A stretch of 64,000 nucleotides of DNA from Poecilobothrus nobilitatus (Eukaryota; Arthropoda; Insecta; Diptera; Dolichopodidae): positions 32,628,496-32,692,495 of the forward strand of contig OX352774.1 in the NCBI GenBank assembly GCA_947095535.1. Direction: 5' to 3'. The position numbers and the translations under genes are program-made. The notes below the pieces were generated by a model, which did not search any database, had not been told where the DNA came from, and saw nothing but the letters and a program-made list of their open reading frames with translations. Below are positions 45,995 through 57,174 of this stretch, one piece after another. The stretch's first letter is position 1. Each line of letters begins with the position of its first letter.

Positions 45995-46640
45995 AAAAAT
46001 TAAAATAAACTGCTTTATACTATATGTACTATAATTCAGTTATAGAGTAACTTAATAAAGTAACAGAAATATAATCTGCACTGTAGTAATATAATCATTA
46101 AATATTTATAGTAGTAATTTTCTTTTTCCCCTATTAAATCTTGACCTTTTTTTAAAAATTAACAAAAATTTAGTGAAATTAAGAATTCAATTTGAAATTT
46201 TATTTTATATCAAACTATCCATCACCCATGTCTTCAACAATCTATTATTTATAAAAGATTGATTTTAATTAAATTATTATACTTATGTACTTTTTGATTG
46301 ATTGTCCAATATTAAATTTTACTTCAAAGAACCTTCTTTAAATAAAAAGAACGTATTTTTATTTTTAATTATAATTTTTATTTTAAACTTATCGTAAAAC
46401 TTAATTAAATCTAATAAATTAACGTTACTAAAAGAACAATCTTATTTTCTTTAGTTTAGTTCTATATTAAATGATAAGTAGATTGAACTGAGTAGGTAAT
46501 GACGTGAATGCGCTATTAAACTTAAATAAAAAAGTTTGTGAATTATTTGAAAATTTTAATTTTGTAAAAATATCAATTAACTTAATACTAAACAAATCAA
46601 TTGGTTAACATGGCTGATCTCTAATATTCTATATCTTAGC
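45995..46640. other. AT-rich stretch, nothing recognised
   Basis: No supported feature. Confidence 0.4.
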
Positions 46641-46649
46641 CAGCACAAA

Positions 46650-46797
46650 TCCCATAGGCAATGTGACGTTTTGATATCATTTCCGAGTAATCTTATTTAT
46701 CAACGATATCTTCAATGATTATCTAATAGCGTTTAGGTATAAAATTAGTTCTGATTTTTGTTTTCCTATTCTACTTCTATTAGAATCATAGGGCATC
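46650..46797 (+). pseudogene. LINE reverse-transcriptase fragment (motif B to FIND region)
   Basis: A short frame reads TNPIGNVTF-stop-YHFRVI, then LFINDIFNDYLIAFRYKIS. The HFRVILFINDI stretch aligns with the HLGPLLFINDI-type segment after reverse-transcriptase motif B of non-LTR elements. It is very short and decayed, with no catalytic YADD in this fragment. The call rests on one motif. Confidence 0.35.
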
Positions 46798-46862
46798 CAT
46801 TGCTTATTTATTCATATTTAACTAAATTTTAATTTCTTTTTATTCATTATTTGCACTAAGTT

Positions 46863-47115
46863 GTTGATTACTCGGCTATAACTATTGTAGAACATTATGA
46901 AATAAAAATAGGAGTTCTATTTGTGCGCCATCTATTGTTTTATACAAGTATTATTTATTTCTTATTTATTCATTTTATTTTACGATATTAATTATTACGA
47001 TATAAACTATATTAAATTATAAATTAGTAATATTCTATATTACCTGACCGGAGTTTCAATCCGAGATATTTGAATTATAAGACCGGCTACTTAACTATTA
47101 CGCTATTAGTTAGAT
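46863..47115 (-). mobile_element. SINE-E copy 2, minus strand
   Basis: Head at the right on the minus strand: TAGCGTAATAGTTAAGTAGC (A-box side) and CGGATTGAAACTCCGGTCAG (B-box side). An AT-rich body follows, then the tail with complements of TTGTGCGCCATCTATTG and GTTGATTACTCGG. It is collinear with 40605-40895. Confidence 0.65.
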
Positions 47116-47134
47116 TACTTTCCAATTACTGAGA

Positions 47135-47330
47135 TAATAAGCCTAGCTAGGTCTGGATACTCACAAACAAAATGATGAAAAGTTCTTCCATCCCTTGATC
47201 TTTACAACTTTTGCACTGTGTATTTTGAGGAATAGCCATATGCTGGTTGCTTGAATTCCTACGGGGTAGTGACCGGCAGAATTCCCTAATCTACAATGAT
47301 AATTTAAGATGAGAAATTAAAAAAATTCGT
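47135..47330 (-). pseudogene. LINE RNase H / C-terminal fragment, minus strand
   Basis: On the minus strand three adjacent frames give, in order: GHYPVGIQAT; NQHMAIPQNTQCKSCKDQGM; and HHFVCEYPDLARL. Together these match the pattern tGH...iH..rm.i....C..C.....ET..H.lC.CP.lar. That pattern is found after the RNase H domain of R1/LOA-like insect LINEs, including the Cys pair C-x2-C. Two frameshifts and stops make it clearly dead. The clade name is from motif memory. Confidence 0.5.
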
Positions 47331-47334
47331 TAAC

Positions 47335-48325
47335 ATTTAACTTCAAAATTTTACGAATATTAATTTAGCACTAGTAAGATATCAGAAATTGGAATCATAA
47401 AGCTATACAATATATCTTGATACCAATTCTTCTAAAACTTCTCTCTTTCTTCTCATTTAAGTATCAGACTAATCGTAATTTAAAACCAGAAATTGTCTAG
47501 ATAATTCATCACAAAACAGCTTACGGAAGAGTCCACACGATCGTTGAAGATCGAAACTTTTCTAATATTATAAAATGTGTTTAAATAGTTTATAGCACTA
47601 AAAAAAAGATTCAAAAAAGGATAATCCAATTTAAATATAATTAATAAATTTTTCATTCTACCACTTTAATATATTATACAACAAACCCAGTCGTCATTTA
47701 CAACATTTTACAATAACATTTAATTAAATTGTATTATGCTTTAAAAATTTATTGAAAATTATTTCTCTTTTAACATAGAATCAAAGAATTTTATTATAAG
47801 ATTAACCTATAAGCACTTTAAAAAAAAAACATTCAAAAGAATCTCATGGTAGCAATTACGATAGCATAGAAGAAAAAAAAAATCCTATTATCCTGCTTCA
47901 TTGGATTTTTTGTCACATAAATTGTTATACGACGTTACTAAAAATCCAATAAATTGATTTTTATTCACTTAATCAAGCAGAAATTTTTTTTTTGAAAATA
48001 CGAGTACACCAAAGTATTATAAATTATTTTTACAAGTTATAAAAAAAGAATGAAAAAATAAACGAGTAGATAGTAATAACAAAAAATAATTAATAATTAT
48101 ATCCATTATCTGATTATTCTCTTAAAAAAAAAAAAACAAAAAAACTTCTCAATTATTTATTTTATATTTATGTATATAAAAAAAAAATTTTAAGTAGAAG
48201 GACATTTAATTAAACATTTATAAGGATAAATATTGTAGTAGTTATGTACAGAGTGTACGAGTATATATATATTTTCCCTTTCCTTATTTAAAACAAGTAA
48301 ATGTAACAGTAAGTCGATGCAACCG
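47335..48325. other. AT-rich stretch, nothing recognised
   Basis: No supported feature. ATGTACAGAGTGTACGA at about 48244 resembles the terminus of the small MITE at 62.6 kb. Confidence 0.35.
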
Positions 48326-48331
48326 ACTTAT

Positions 48332-50470
48332 TAATACCCTACACCTGAATAATTCGAATTAAATTAAAAATCCATAAGTGTTTTTGGCAGCTGCTTGAAC
48401 TTCTTCCCTTTTCTGTCTTATTCAACTCGAATTTCAAGAACGTAAAAGAGGCATCCGCTTGAGATATGCTTGACACCCTTGTATAAAATTTTAAGTTTCT
48501 ATCTTAATTATTTTCGAAGATTGGTAGTCCTTGGGATGTTTGTGTCAGCTACCCGAATTGCCACTCCAATTCATCGAATCCATCTCAGGAACATAAAAAA
48601 AACTTGCCAGAACACCATTCTATTAAATTTAAAGGTTCTACTTTTGTTGGTTTTGGAGATATGGTCGTTGCTCTTGTACTCGTCCGGAAGTTTCCAAAAT
48701 ACGAACCCATGGTTCAAATTCTTTCAAATGTCAGTTTCCAATTTTACAGAAAAGGAAACATAACAGAACACCTTTGTACTAAAAATAAAAGTTCTATCTT
48801 TGTTGTGGAGATATACTCGTTTGCTCTGGGGCTCGTCCGGAAGCTTCCAAGATTTGAACCCATGGACCAAATCCTCACAAATTTCAGAAACATAAATCAA
48901 ACATGAAGGAACACCATTCTGCCTAATTTAAAGGTTATATCTTTGTTGCATTTGGAGATAATATCATTTGCTCTGAGGCTCGTTCGGAAGCTTTCAAAAT
49001 CCGAACCCAAGGACCAAATCCTCTCAAATTTCAGAGGCCTAAATCATACATGAAAGAACACCATTATGCCAAAAGTAAAGGTTATATCTTTATTGGTTTT
49101 GGAGATAATCTCATTTGCTCTGGGGCTCGTTCGGAAGCTTCCAAAACCAAACCCATGGACCAAATCCTCTTAAATTTCAGAGACATAAATCAAACACGAA
49201 AGAACACCATTGTACCAAATTCAAAGGTTCTACCTTTGTTCGTATTGGATATAATCTCATTTGCTCTGCGGCTCGTTCGGAAGCTTCCAAAATTCGAATC
49301 CACGGTTCAAATTCTTTCAAATTTAAACCCATGGCCAAATCCTCTCAAATTTCAGAGACTTAAATCAAACATGAAAAAACACCATTCGGCCAAATTTAAA
49401 GGTTATATATTTGTTGTTTTTGGAGATAATCTCATTTGCTCTGGGGCTCGTTCGGAAACTTCCAAAATCCAAACCCATGGACCACATCCTCTTAAGTTTT
49501 AGAGACATAAATTAAACTGGAAGAAACATCATTATAAAAAATTTAAAGGTTCTATCTTTATTGGTTTTGGAGATAATCTCGTTTGCTCTGGGGCTCGTTC
49601 GGAAGTTTCCAAAACCCGAACCCATGGACCAAATCTTCTCACATTTCAGAGACTTAAATAAAACATGAAAGAACACCACCCTGCCAAATTTAAAGGTTAT
49701 ATCATTGTTGGTTTTGGAGATAATCTCATTTGCTCTGGTGCTCGTTCGGAAGCTTCCAAATCCAAATACATGGACCAAATCCTCTTAAATTTCAGAGGCC
49801 TAAATCATACATGAAAGAACACCATTCTGCCAAAAGTAAAGGTTATATCTTTATTGGTTTTGGAGATAATCTCATTTGCTCTGGGGCTCGTTCGGAAGCT
49901 TCCAAATCCAAACCCATGGACCAAATCCTCTTAAATTTCAGAGACATAAATCGAACGGGAAGGAACATCATTGTACAAAATTTAAAGGTTCTATCTTTGT
50001 TGGTTTTGGAAATAATCTCATTTGCTCTGGTGCTCGTTCGGAAGCTTCCAAAACCCAAACCCATGGACCAAATCCTCTTAAATTTCAGAGACATAAATCG
50101 AACGGGAAGAAACATCATTGTACAACATTTGAAGGTTCTATCTCGTTTGCGGAGATTATCTCCAAAAGCCCGGAATCATTCGGAAGCTTCCAGAATCCGA
50201 ACCCATGGACGGATTTTGTCCAGATTCGAACTTAGCCTTTCTTTCGTAATTAGTAACCTACTATATAAATTTCATCAAGATAGCATCATTATTTTTTGAG
50301 TTATCGTGCGTACGGACGGACGGACGGACGGACGGACATCGCTAAATCGACTCCGGCGGTGATCCTGATTCAGAATATATATACATGTCTATACCTAACT
50401 CGCTTCCTTTTGGTGGTTACAAACACCATACCAAAGTTAATATACCTTATACTTTAGGTGTAGGGTATAA
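48332..50470. mobile_element. 2.1-kb element with short inverted ends carrying a 147-bp tandem array
   Basis: The left end, AATACCCTACACCT (48333-48346), is the inverse of the right end, AGGTGTAGGGTAT (50456-50468). The left non-repeat arm is about 230 bp. The array covers 48600-50215. The right arm holds TTTTTTGAGTTATCGTGCG, a (CGGA)n run at 50309-50335, ATCCTGATTCAGAATATATA and ACAAACACCATACC. The same right-arm blocks occur in DR-B and DR-C copies, so this is a member of that group whose interior has been amplified. No transposase is present. Confidence 0.7.
48600..50215 (+). repeat. tandem array, about ten units of about 147 bp
   Basis: The landmark CTCATTTGCTCTGG (with variants) occurs at about 48664, 48816, 48963, 49110, 49256, 49431, 49578, 49725, 49871 and 50017. 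Intervals are 152, 147, 147, 146, 175, 147, 147, 146 and 146 bp. The 175 interval contains a roughly 29-bp internal duplication near 49310-49345. A degenerate final unit follows at about 50140. Each unit holds TTCGGAAGCTTCCAAA, whose core GGAAGCTTCC is a palindrome. Because 147 is 3x49, frames stay open on both strands (up to 189 codons). I treat these as artefacts of periodicity, not genes. Confidence 0.9.
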
Positions 50471-50474
50471 AAAT

Positions 50475-51018
50475 AGGTTATTTGAAGACCTCTTTAGTCA
50501 ATATATTTATGTACCTTTTTCCTACATATGTGAGCCAGTTACATTTTTCTTAATTTTTAATAACTGTTATTAATTATTTGAACATGACCAGGGAGCACAA
50601 GATTTTTAAACTAAAAAAGACGGCAACTCATAGTTCCATGTTCAAAATCATAATTAAGTATATGAAGAAATTGCAATCTGTTAAAGAATCAAAATTAATT
50701 TCATTGATATATCAGTTACTAGTTAGTTATATAACTTTTAACTTAATTTGTCACTAAAATCAAACATTTTTTTGTTTTATTTTTAAGTGAAAGAATGGAA
50801 ATTGTGTGCCGATGATAAATTATCTTTCATTTCCATTAAGCAATAAAATATGTATGGTTAAACTTTATAGTAAGATGCTTCACCAAGATTAATATTCACA
50901 ACAGTATAATAAATAACTGTATTAGTATTAAAAAAACAGTATTATAACAAAAGATATATAACGCATTAAAACCAGAAAACAAGGATAAACATTAAAATAG
51001 ACCACACAATAAAGTTTT
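50475..51018. other. AT-rich stretch, nothing recognised
   Basis: No supported feature. Confidence 0.4.
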
Positions 51019-51021
51019 TCT

Positions 51022-51425
51022 ATTCTTTTCTTAAGGGAGCTGAGAATTTTCCAACGAAACTAAGAATAACTCCTTGTAATATCAGATTGTTACTGACCAA
51101 ATTTATCTCCTCAGCCAATATAATGGGACGAAATTTTTTACTGCCCATAAAGTATATTGGTTCGAGAATGAGGATAGGACAAGGATGTGAAAACTTCACA
51201 ATATTGAGGAATGAAAATCTAAGGAACAATAAAGTCACTTTTTATTAATACAATTTTTTCAACAACAATGAAAAAACATCAGTCATCAACAGTAGCAAAA
51301 TGCAGCATTATATAATACCTATACCTGCATCAGATAATAACTGAAAACAGTAAACAACTAATACTAATAACAGTATTAGTTATAATTATTAGTATTAGCT
51401 GTAAAAAATTAGTGTTAGTTTTGAA
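51022..51425 (-). mobile_element. SINE-D copy, minus strand, diverged
   Basis: CTTAAGGGAGCTGAGAATTT is the complement of the tail. It is followed by complements of the TACTGACCAAATTTATCTCC, CAGCCAATATAATGGGACGA and GAGAATGAGGATAGG blocks in the order of the 10.3-kb copy. The distal side contains TAATACTAATAACAGTATTA-like triplet-rich sequence. The head is not recognisable. Confidence 0.6.
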
Positions 51426-51429
51426 GCTT

Positions 51430-52250
51430 CGAATTCAGAACATAAACGCAAAATAAATAGAAGTTTAATCACAATTACTTAATTCTCGGTTGTAGGTAAA
51501 TATTTTAAAACATTGAAAAAACTTTTCCTGAAGTTTGTTAAACATTTACAATTTAATTTTAAGCTATCAAAAATAAGAAAATATCAATAAAAAAAAACAA
51601 ATCAAACAAACCTCAAAGAAATTACGATATAACATAAGTTCTGTGACTTGTTTGTTTCTATACCCTTATCATACACATTATTTTATATTATAACTCGTGA
51701 CTAATAAATCCCTAGCGGGCTTCTTTGAAATAAAATTATTAAATATAAGATAAAAAAAACAAAGATAGTTTCAAAAATAATTGTCATAGTATATTATGAT
51801 AATTTAAAAAATCCATAATAGATATGATTATACTTATATATCCTTAAACATTACCTAGGCAACCAAAAAAACCACAAGAGGGAAATTCCGTAATCTAATT
51901 AATATTATATATGATGAATATTATTGATGTTCAAAAGATGTCCCTGAAAATCTTTAATGATTTGATGATTGAAGAAAATACTTACATAGATTCAATTATA
52001 TAATGTTCTCATAAGAGAAGTGAGTCTAAATAACTTAAAATTATGTGCAAGGTAAAACTTTTTATTTTTTTTTTTGAAGAGAATTTTTAATTCTTATTAC
52101 AAGAAATTCCTTTGTTACCAATTTTTAAAAAATGTTACCCACATTGCAATATTTTAATAAAATGAGCCATGAGTCTAACCGATAAAAAAATTAAAATTTA
52201 AGTGATTTTTTTTTTATGTTAATTTATTATACCTTTAATAAATTCACAGT
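51430..52250. other. AT-rich stretch, nothing recognised
   Basis: No supported feature. Confidence 0.4.
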
Positions 52251-52254
52251 TTAA

Positions 52255-52820
52255 AGAGTATAATGAATTTGTTATTACATTTGTGACACCTTAAAGAAGA
52301 CGAAATAAATAAGGAAAGTATATAAACTGTTGCTTACGATTGAATAGTGAATCGAATTATCTCAGAAGATTTCACCTGTTGAGCTAAATGAAGTTGAAAA
52401 TCGTTATGCAAATGAAAGTTGAACTATTTAAAAGGAAAAAGTTCGACTGGTGGGTTCTAGTAGCTGCTTAACTTTTTTTTAATATATAAGGATAACTTTA
52501 GCTTAATTAAACTAGATATTCGAAATTTTTGTCAAAAGAAATTAAATTATATGCCAACGTCATCTGCAAAATTTAGTTAGTGTAACACAACAGCTACGAA
52601 ATTTTTGTCCTCATATATTAATACTTAAATTAGCTTAACATAAGATTATAAAGTTTTATAGCAATGATTTCAGTAAAATTTACTCGATTTGGGTTCGATT
52701 AGCTGTCTCATTACTTAATTATGTCAGATATCTTAAATTTACTAAACGATGATTAAACTTTGTAGAAGTTTAGACTACATTAGACATAGTCAACTCTACA
52801 CTCTTTTCCGTTTTTATTAA
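52255..52820 (+). mobile_element. DR-B dispersed repeat copy
   Basis: Head ATAATGAATTTGTTATTACA plus TTTGTGACACCTTAAAGAAG, interior TTCGACTGGTGGGTTCTAGT, a TTAAACTAGATATTCGAAAT block, and tail ACATAGTCAACTCTACACTC then TTTTCCGTTTTT. The order matches 7785-8475 and 21015-21765, with a shorter interior. Confidence 0.6.
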
Positions 52821-52824
52821 AAGA

Positions 52825-55200
52825 TAAGCGAAAAAATATATGTATTGCGATGTGGAAGTTACTCTTTATCGCTGTTATATAAACTATTTAATAGCAACAC
52901 TTAAAGACATAAAGAAAAACAATAATTTCATCAATGCTGAAATTGTCATTCTTATCGTTTATCGCATGTATAATACAAGTACGCTTAGATCTGCCACAGC
53001 TATAGTGAAAGATCATTAGTAGAACATTTTCATAGTGAATATTTAAAGAATTGCAGCACATCGACAATTTATTAAAGCTTTCATAGTAATTATTATATAT
53101 AGAATTGAAGAAGAACATCATAATAGTGGTAACAAAACAGATACATTAGATTTTTGATCATTTACTTAGATTTAAGCCTATATCTAAACCGATTTTATTT
53201 GAATTATATTTACACCAAAGCTCAGGATAAACCTTGGTATCAAACAAAAAACGACTTAAAATAATCTGTTTTTGATGATGTTGATACCTATTTTAATATT
53301 TTTTATAAGAGCAATTATTTTTTTCAAAGCTGATGGTAACAAAAATTTTATTTTTAAACTATTGTTTAAACAGAATTTCAATTAATATTTGTAGCACCTG
53401 TAAAAATACATTAACTTTCTTAAATTTTAAATACTTCATACTTCTCATATAATTTTTATTCTTAAAAAATTTTTAATTACGAAAATAATCCATTTTAGAA
53501 TTTAATGTAGGCGGATGAAAATCTTTTGATAATAAAAATTGTCATCAAGAGGCTTTAATTTAAAACCAACAAAACCAAAAAAAAAACAAAACTAAAAGAA
53601 AAAATCTTTGTTGTCAGAAACAGGTAAACTTTACATTTGTATTTTTTCCCTTTTTTTTAAATCCTTAAATAAAGCTTTTACTCGAATATTTTCACATCAC
53701 ATGTGTCAAAACAATTAAAATAAAAATAATTTCTATAATATGTTAACAAAGTTATTTATTTTATCCTAGAAACTGACCAACATTTTTTAACAAAACAAAA
53801 AATGAAAAAGAAAATTGAAAAGCATATAGATGACCAAAGCATACAAAAGATGATGAACCTTTACTGTATCTATTCGGACGTATTAATTGAATGAAAATTT
53901 TTTATAAAATAAAATATGAACATATATTTTCATGATTTAAAAATCCTCATACTTGAACCGTTTCGTGTGTCACTTTGATTTTTAAATAGAATATATATAT
54001 GTATTTAAATGATACCTGATCCAATAAGTAAAGCGACGCTAGAATTGATCTATTAAGGTGGTGAAAACAATGCTAGCCTCGTTTTAATCATCGCCACCGA
54101 AGTTTTTACAATTTTCTTCAGATCCAATAATATCACACTGTATACTGTATCATCATTTTAAAAAGTAATTTTCAAAATAATGAATGTCTCTCAAATTGTT
54201 CCTTTGAAGCTCTAATAATATTGTATTTTTAAATTAAAAAAATAAATAAATAAAAAAATGGATTCCAAAGAAATTATAGATTTTATAATTTTACTTAATA
54301 TTTTTTTGATTTTATCTTTTATGTTTTATCTTTTATTAGTAGAAAATACTCTAAGGGTCGCTTCGGACTATTAGTGTCGCTTCGCACTTATTGTGTCAGA
54401 TTCAGATAATATTTAAAACCACATGTTCTATTTAAACATCAAAGCGATGTTCGAGGCCAAATGAGTATTAGGTCACCACATTTAATAATTTTAAATTAAA
54501 AATTCAAAGATATTCGCTATTTTGAAATATTTTTTTTATATGACAACAAAGCAACACTTTCATTGCGTCACCAGTCACCACTGTAATTTAAAGCTACCTA
54601 GAACATTTTTAATAAATAATTTTCATTTTTAGCTTTATTTAAGATTCTCTTGCTTAACCTGTCTTAAATTTTTAAATCAGAATTTATAGAGTTCTATTAG
54701 AATAACACGAATAAATGAAACTAAAGAAAACCAAAATTTTACCGCGAATAACTTTAACACCGCCTGATAATATTGCCTAAAATTATATTTATTAAAAAGC
54801 AGACTACACAAAATTTCAAATAAAAATGTAAAACATGCTTTATGAAATAAACTTTGAATATGTAAATTAACAACCAACTTTTTTTAACACATAATTTATC
54901 ATTCAAATTCAAAAGTGGGAAACAAAAACTGCAACAACTAAATTTCAAAACTTTAAAAATTTCACACCATCTGGTTACACTATTTGAAAACTTTATTTAT
55001 AATTTATCACTTTTCGTGACATTTAATTCTCATTTTTTTTTTTAATTGGTTTTAATAACTTGCAGAGTTAAAACTGGATGATGAACCAATTTGAATTTTA
55101 GTTGATTTGTTCAACTCTGGAATGAAATGGAGGAATATATTTCTGTTTAAATTTATTTTTGAAATCGTTTAGTGTCCGTCCACTAAAAGTTTTCAATATA
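52825..55200. other. AT-rich stretch, nothing certain
   Basis: The stretch is long and featureless. A short local repetition, GGTCGCTTCGGACTATTAGT then GTCGCTTCGCACTTATTGTG, lies at about 54357-54396. The minus-strand frames in this region show no recognised motif. Confidence 0.35.
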
Positions 55201-55211
55201 TTAAAAATCGT

Positions 55212-55388
55212 TAGGGGCCTCGGTGGTCTAGTGGGTAAGAGCGTATAAAATACGCTGTAAACACCGAGGAAGTTTGGATTCGAATCCCACACACGTCGTA
55301 AGAGTTATTCCCTCTTACGGCATTTACAACCACGCCTGAACAGGAAAGGCTGTTTCCTTTATGTGACAGAAAAAAGTATTAAAAAAAA
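55212..55388 (+). mobile_element. SINE-A copy, plus strand, with target-site duplication
   Basis: Head GGGGCCTCGGTGGTCTAGTG, GGTAAGAGCGTATAAAATAC, a B box GGATTCGAATCCC, CGTAAGAGTTATTCCCTC, GCCTGAACAGGAAAGGCTG, a tail TTTATGTGAC and a poly(A) at about 55380-55393. It is flanked by AAAAATCGT at 55203-55211 and 55389-55397. The internal CATTTACAACCACGCC block identifies it with the other SINE-A copies. The 64-codon minus frame overlaps it by chance. Confidence 0.85.
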
Positions 55389-55656
55389 AAAAATCGTCAG
55401 GTTTTGTGATTATAAAAATTACATCCATAACTTAACAAGAATTTTTGATGTTTGTCCTAAAAAGAGTCAAGTTGTTGACTAAATATTTCGTTAGTCAGAA
55501 TATTTTTGGATTATTGGTTAAAAAAGAGAAAGGATATGAATAAGAAAAAAAACATTCTAAGGCTATTGTAATTATAATTGAGGTACAACTCTAATTTTTA
55601 TATTCATGAAAATAAAAAGCGATTTAACATATTATTATTACAGAAACTTATTTTAG

Positions 55657-56010
55657 CAGGAAAACGATATACTTTGCTTCCCAGAAAATCATGATATGAT
55701 GGCTGTTTTGTTGATTACATATGGGTGCTCTCTCAAATGCTATCTTAGAGAGTACAAATACCACAGTCGATCAGTCGCAATCTCCATACGATTTCCTCAA
55801 AATCATTGTTGCGAAACGCCTACTACATTCTCTAGGATTCTTAACTTTTGCAATAGAATTTGTAAGAAATACTGACCCATACAATCGGGTTCTCACAGAT
55901 CAGCAATTCTTAATTATTGTTACGGCTCTAGTAGTATTTACACATGTATACCTTAGAAATTCTCTTGTTGTCTTTAAAATTATACCATATATTGTTTGAT
56001 GTTTTGTTGA
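55657..56010 (+). pseudogene. possible transposase N-terminal helix-turn-helix, decayed
   Basis: In the frame starting at 55657 the sequence reads NHDMMAVLLITYGC, LREYKYHSRS and RFPQN...TPTTFSRILNF, with a stop near 55891. It continues AILNYCYGSSSIYTCIP. This order resembles the DUF4817-type helix-turn-helix region found at the start of some insect transposon proteins (DM..lyG, ..rlY..rfP.r..P...tF.ri...L, then a second helix-turn-helix AVL..v..nPs.StR.i). A different frame, 55721-55999, is open for 92 codons with ATG but matches nothing I know. No DDE catalytic region was seen downstream. Confidence 0.35.
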
Positions 56011-56014
56011 CATC

Positions 56015-57170
56015 ATAATTGTAAATTTAAATCCTTAATCTTTCAGAATCTATACACCATGGTTTTGTTTTTAAATATACATATAAGAGAGTAAATAATA
56101 TCAAAGATTTTCAAAAAGTGATATACTGATGATATAATAAAATTTTAATTTAACAGAACGTAAAACAATTTATCCTTGCATTCATGAAGGAATAAAAAAG
56201 AAAATAATAAAAACTTTTTAAATTTAATATTCAAAATCATTTTTTAAAATATTTTGTGAATTGTAAATGCTTGCATAACTTTCATAAAAACTTTCAACAT
56301 AAAATAATTTCTTGTGTCAAGTTGTTTTAGAAAAATATTAATTAAAAGGATTTTGAAAAACTTCATTACAAAAAAAAACTAAAAATTTTTTACTTTCACC
56401 TAATGATACGTCTAGCTAAAAAAATGTTTACTTCCCTCTCTTCTTTTAATTTAACCTGATAGGAATGATGTCGTTTCTTCTTACACAAACAATTCTTTTT
56501 TTTTCAATATTTTAAAACGGAAGTTTTATTATCCTTTATTTATCCTTTTATATTATCCCATAGTATTTATATTTATTATGAATATAAATAATTTGATAAA
56601 TTATTTTAGAAATTTATTTTCAAAATATTTTGAGAGCTACCAAACATTGTAAGTTTTTACACAGTAAAATAAAATATTTCAGAGTTTTAATGAAATTATA
56701 ATTTTCATTTTATGTTAAAAATATTTTTTCTTATTTTGAGGCAATTGTGGATTTTTCGGATTTATCATCATATTATTATCGAAACCTGGCCCGAACATTC
56801 AAAAAAAATTCAGAAATAACGTACCAAAAGATTTTGATATTATTCGGGAAAGAATAAAACATTATTCTGGAAAAAATCGGAACTAGTGTCCATTTCTTAC
56901 CAGGCCTCTTTCTATATACCTATTTTTTTTATATATTTTGTTTTTGGGACCTTTTGTTAAGCATACGTGGTCAAAGCAAATTTAGCATAAATTATTCAAA
57001 CATTATTGTGATGTTTCTACATCCAAAACAAAAAAAAAAAAAATTTGTTATTTAAATTTTAATCTTTTTGAATTTTTACAGGAAACTCCAGAAACTATTT
57101 CAGTGTTGAATTGTTTGACTCGTACAACCTCTGCTTTAGAGAGTTTAGAGAGTACAACAGTAAACTTGGA
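56015..57170. other. AT-rich stretch, nothing recognised
   Basis: No supported feature. Confidence 0.4.
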
Positions 57171-57174
57171 ATTG

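Noticed and set aside
48600..50215. CRISPR array
   Set aside because: Units are contiguous and homologous over their full length with no unique spacers, and the genome is eukaryotic.
49050..50299. Open frames of 82-189 codons on both strands at 48.5-50.3 kb, including the longest frame in the window
   Set aside because: They run through the 147-bp tandem array. A period divisible by three keeps the same stop-free frame open in every unit, and several frames on both strands do so at once. This is what repeats produce, not what a gene shows.
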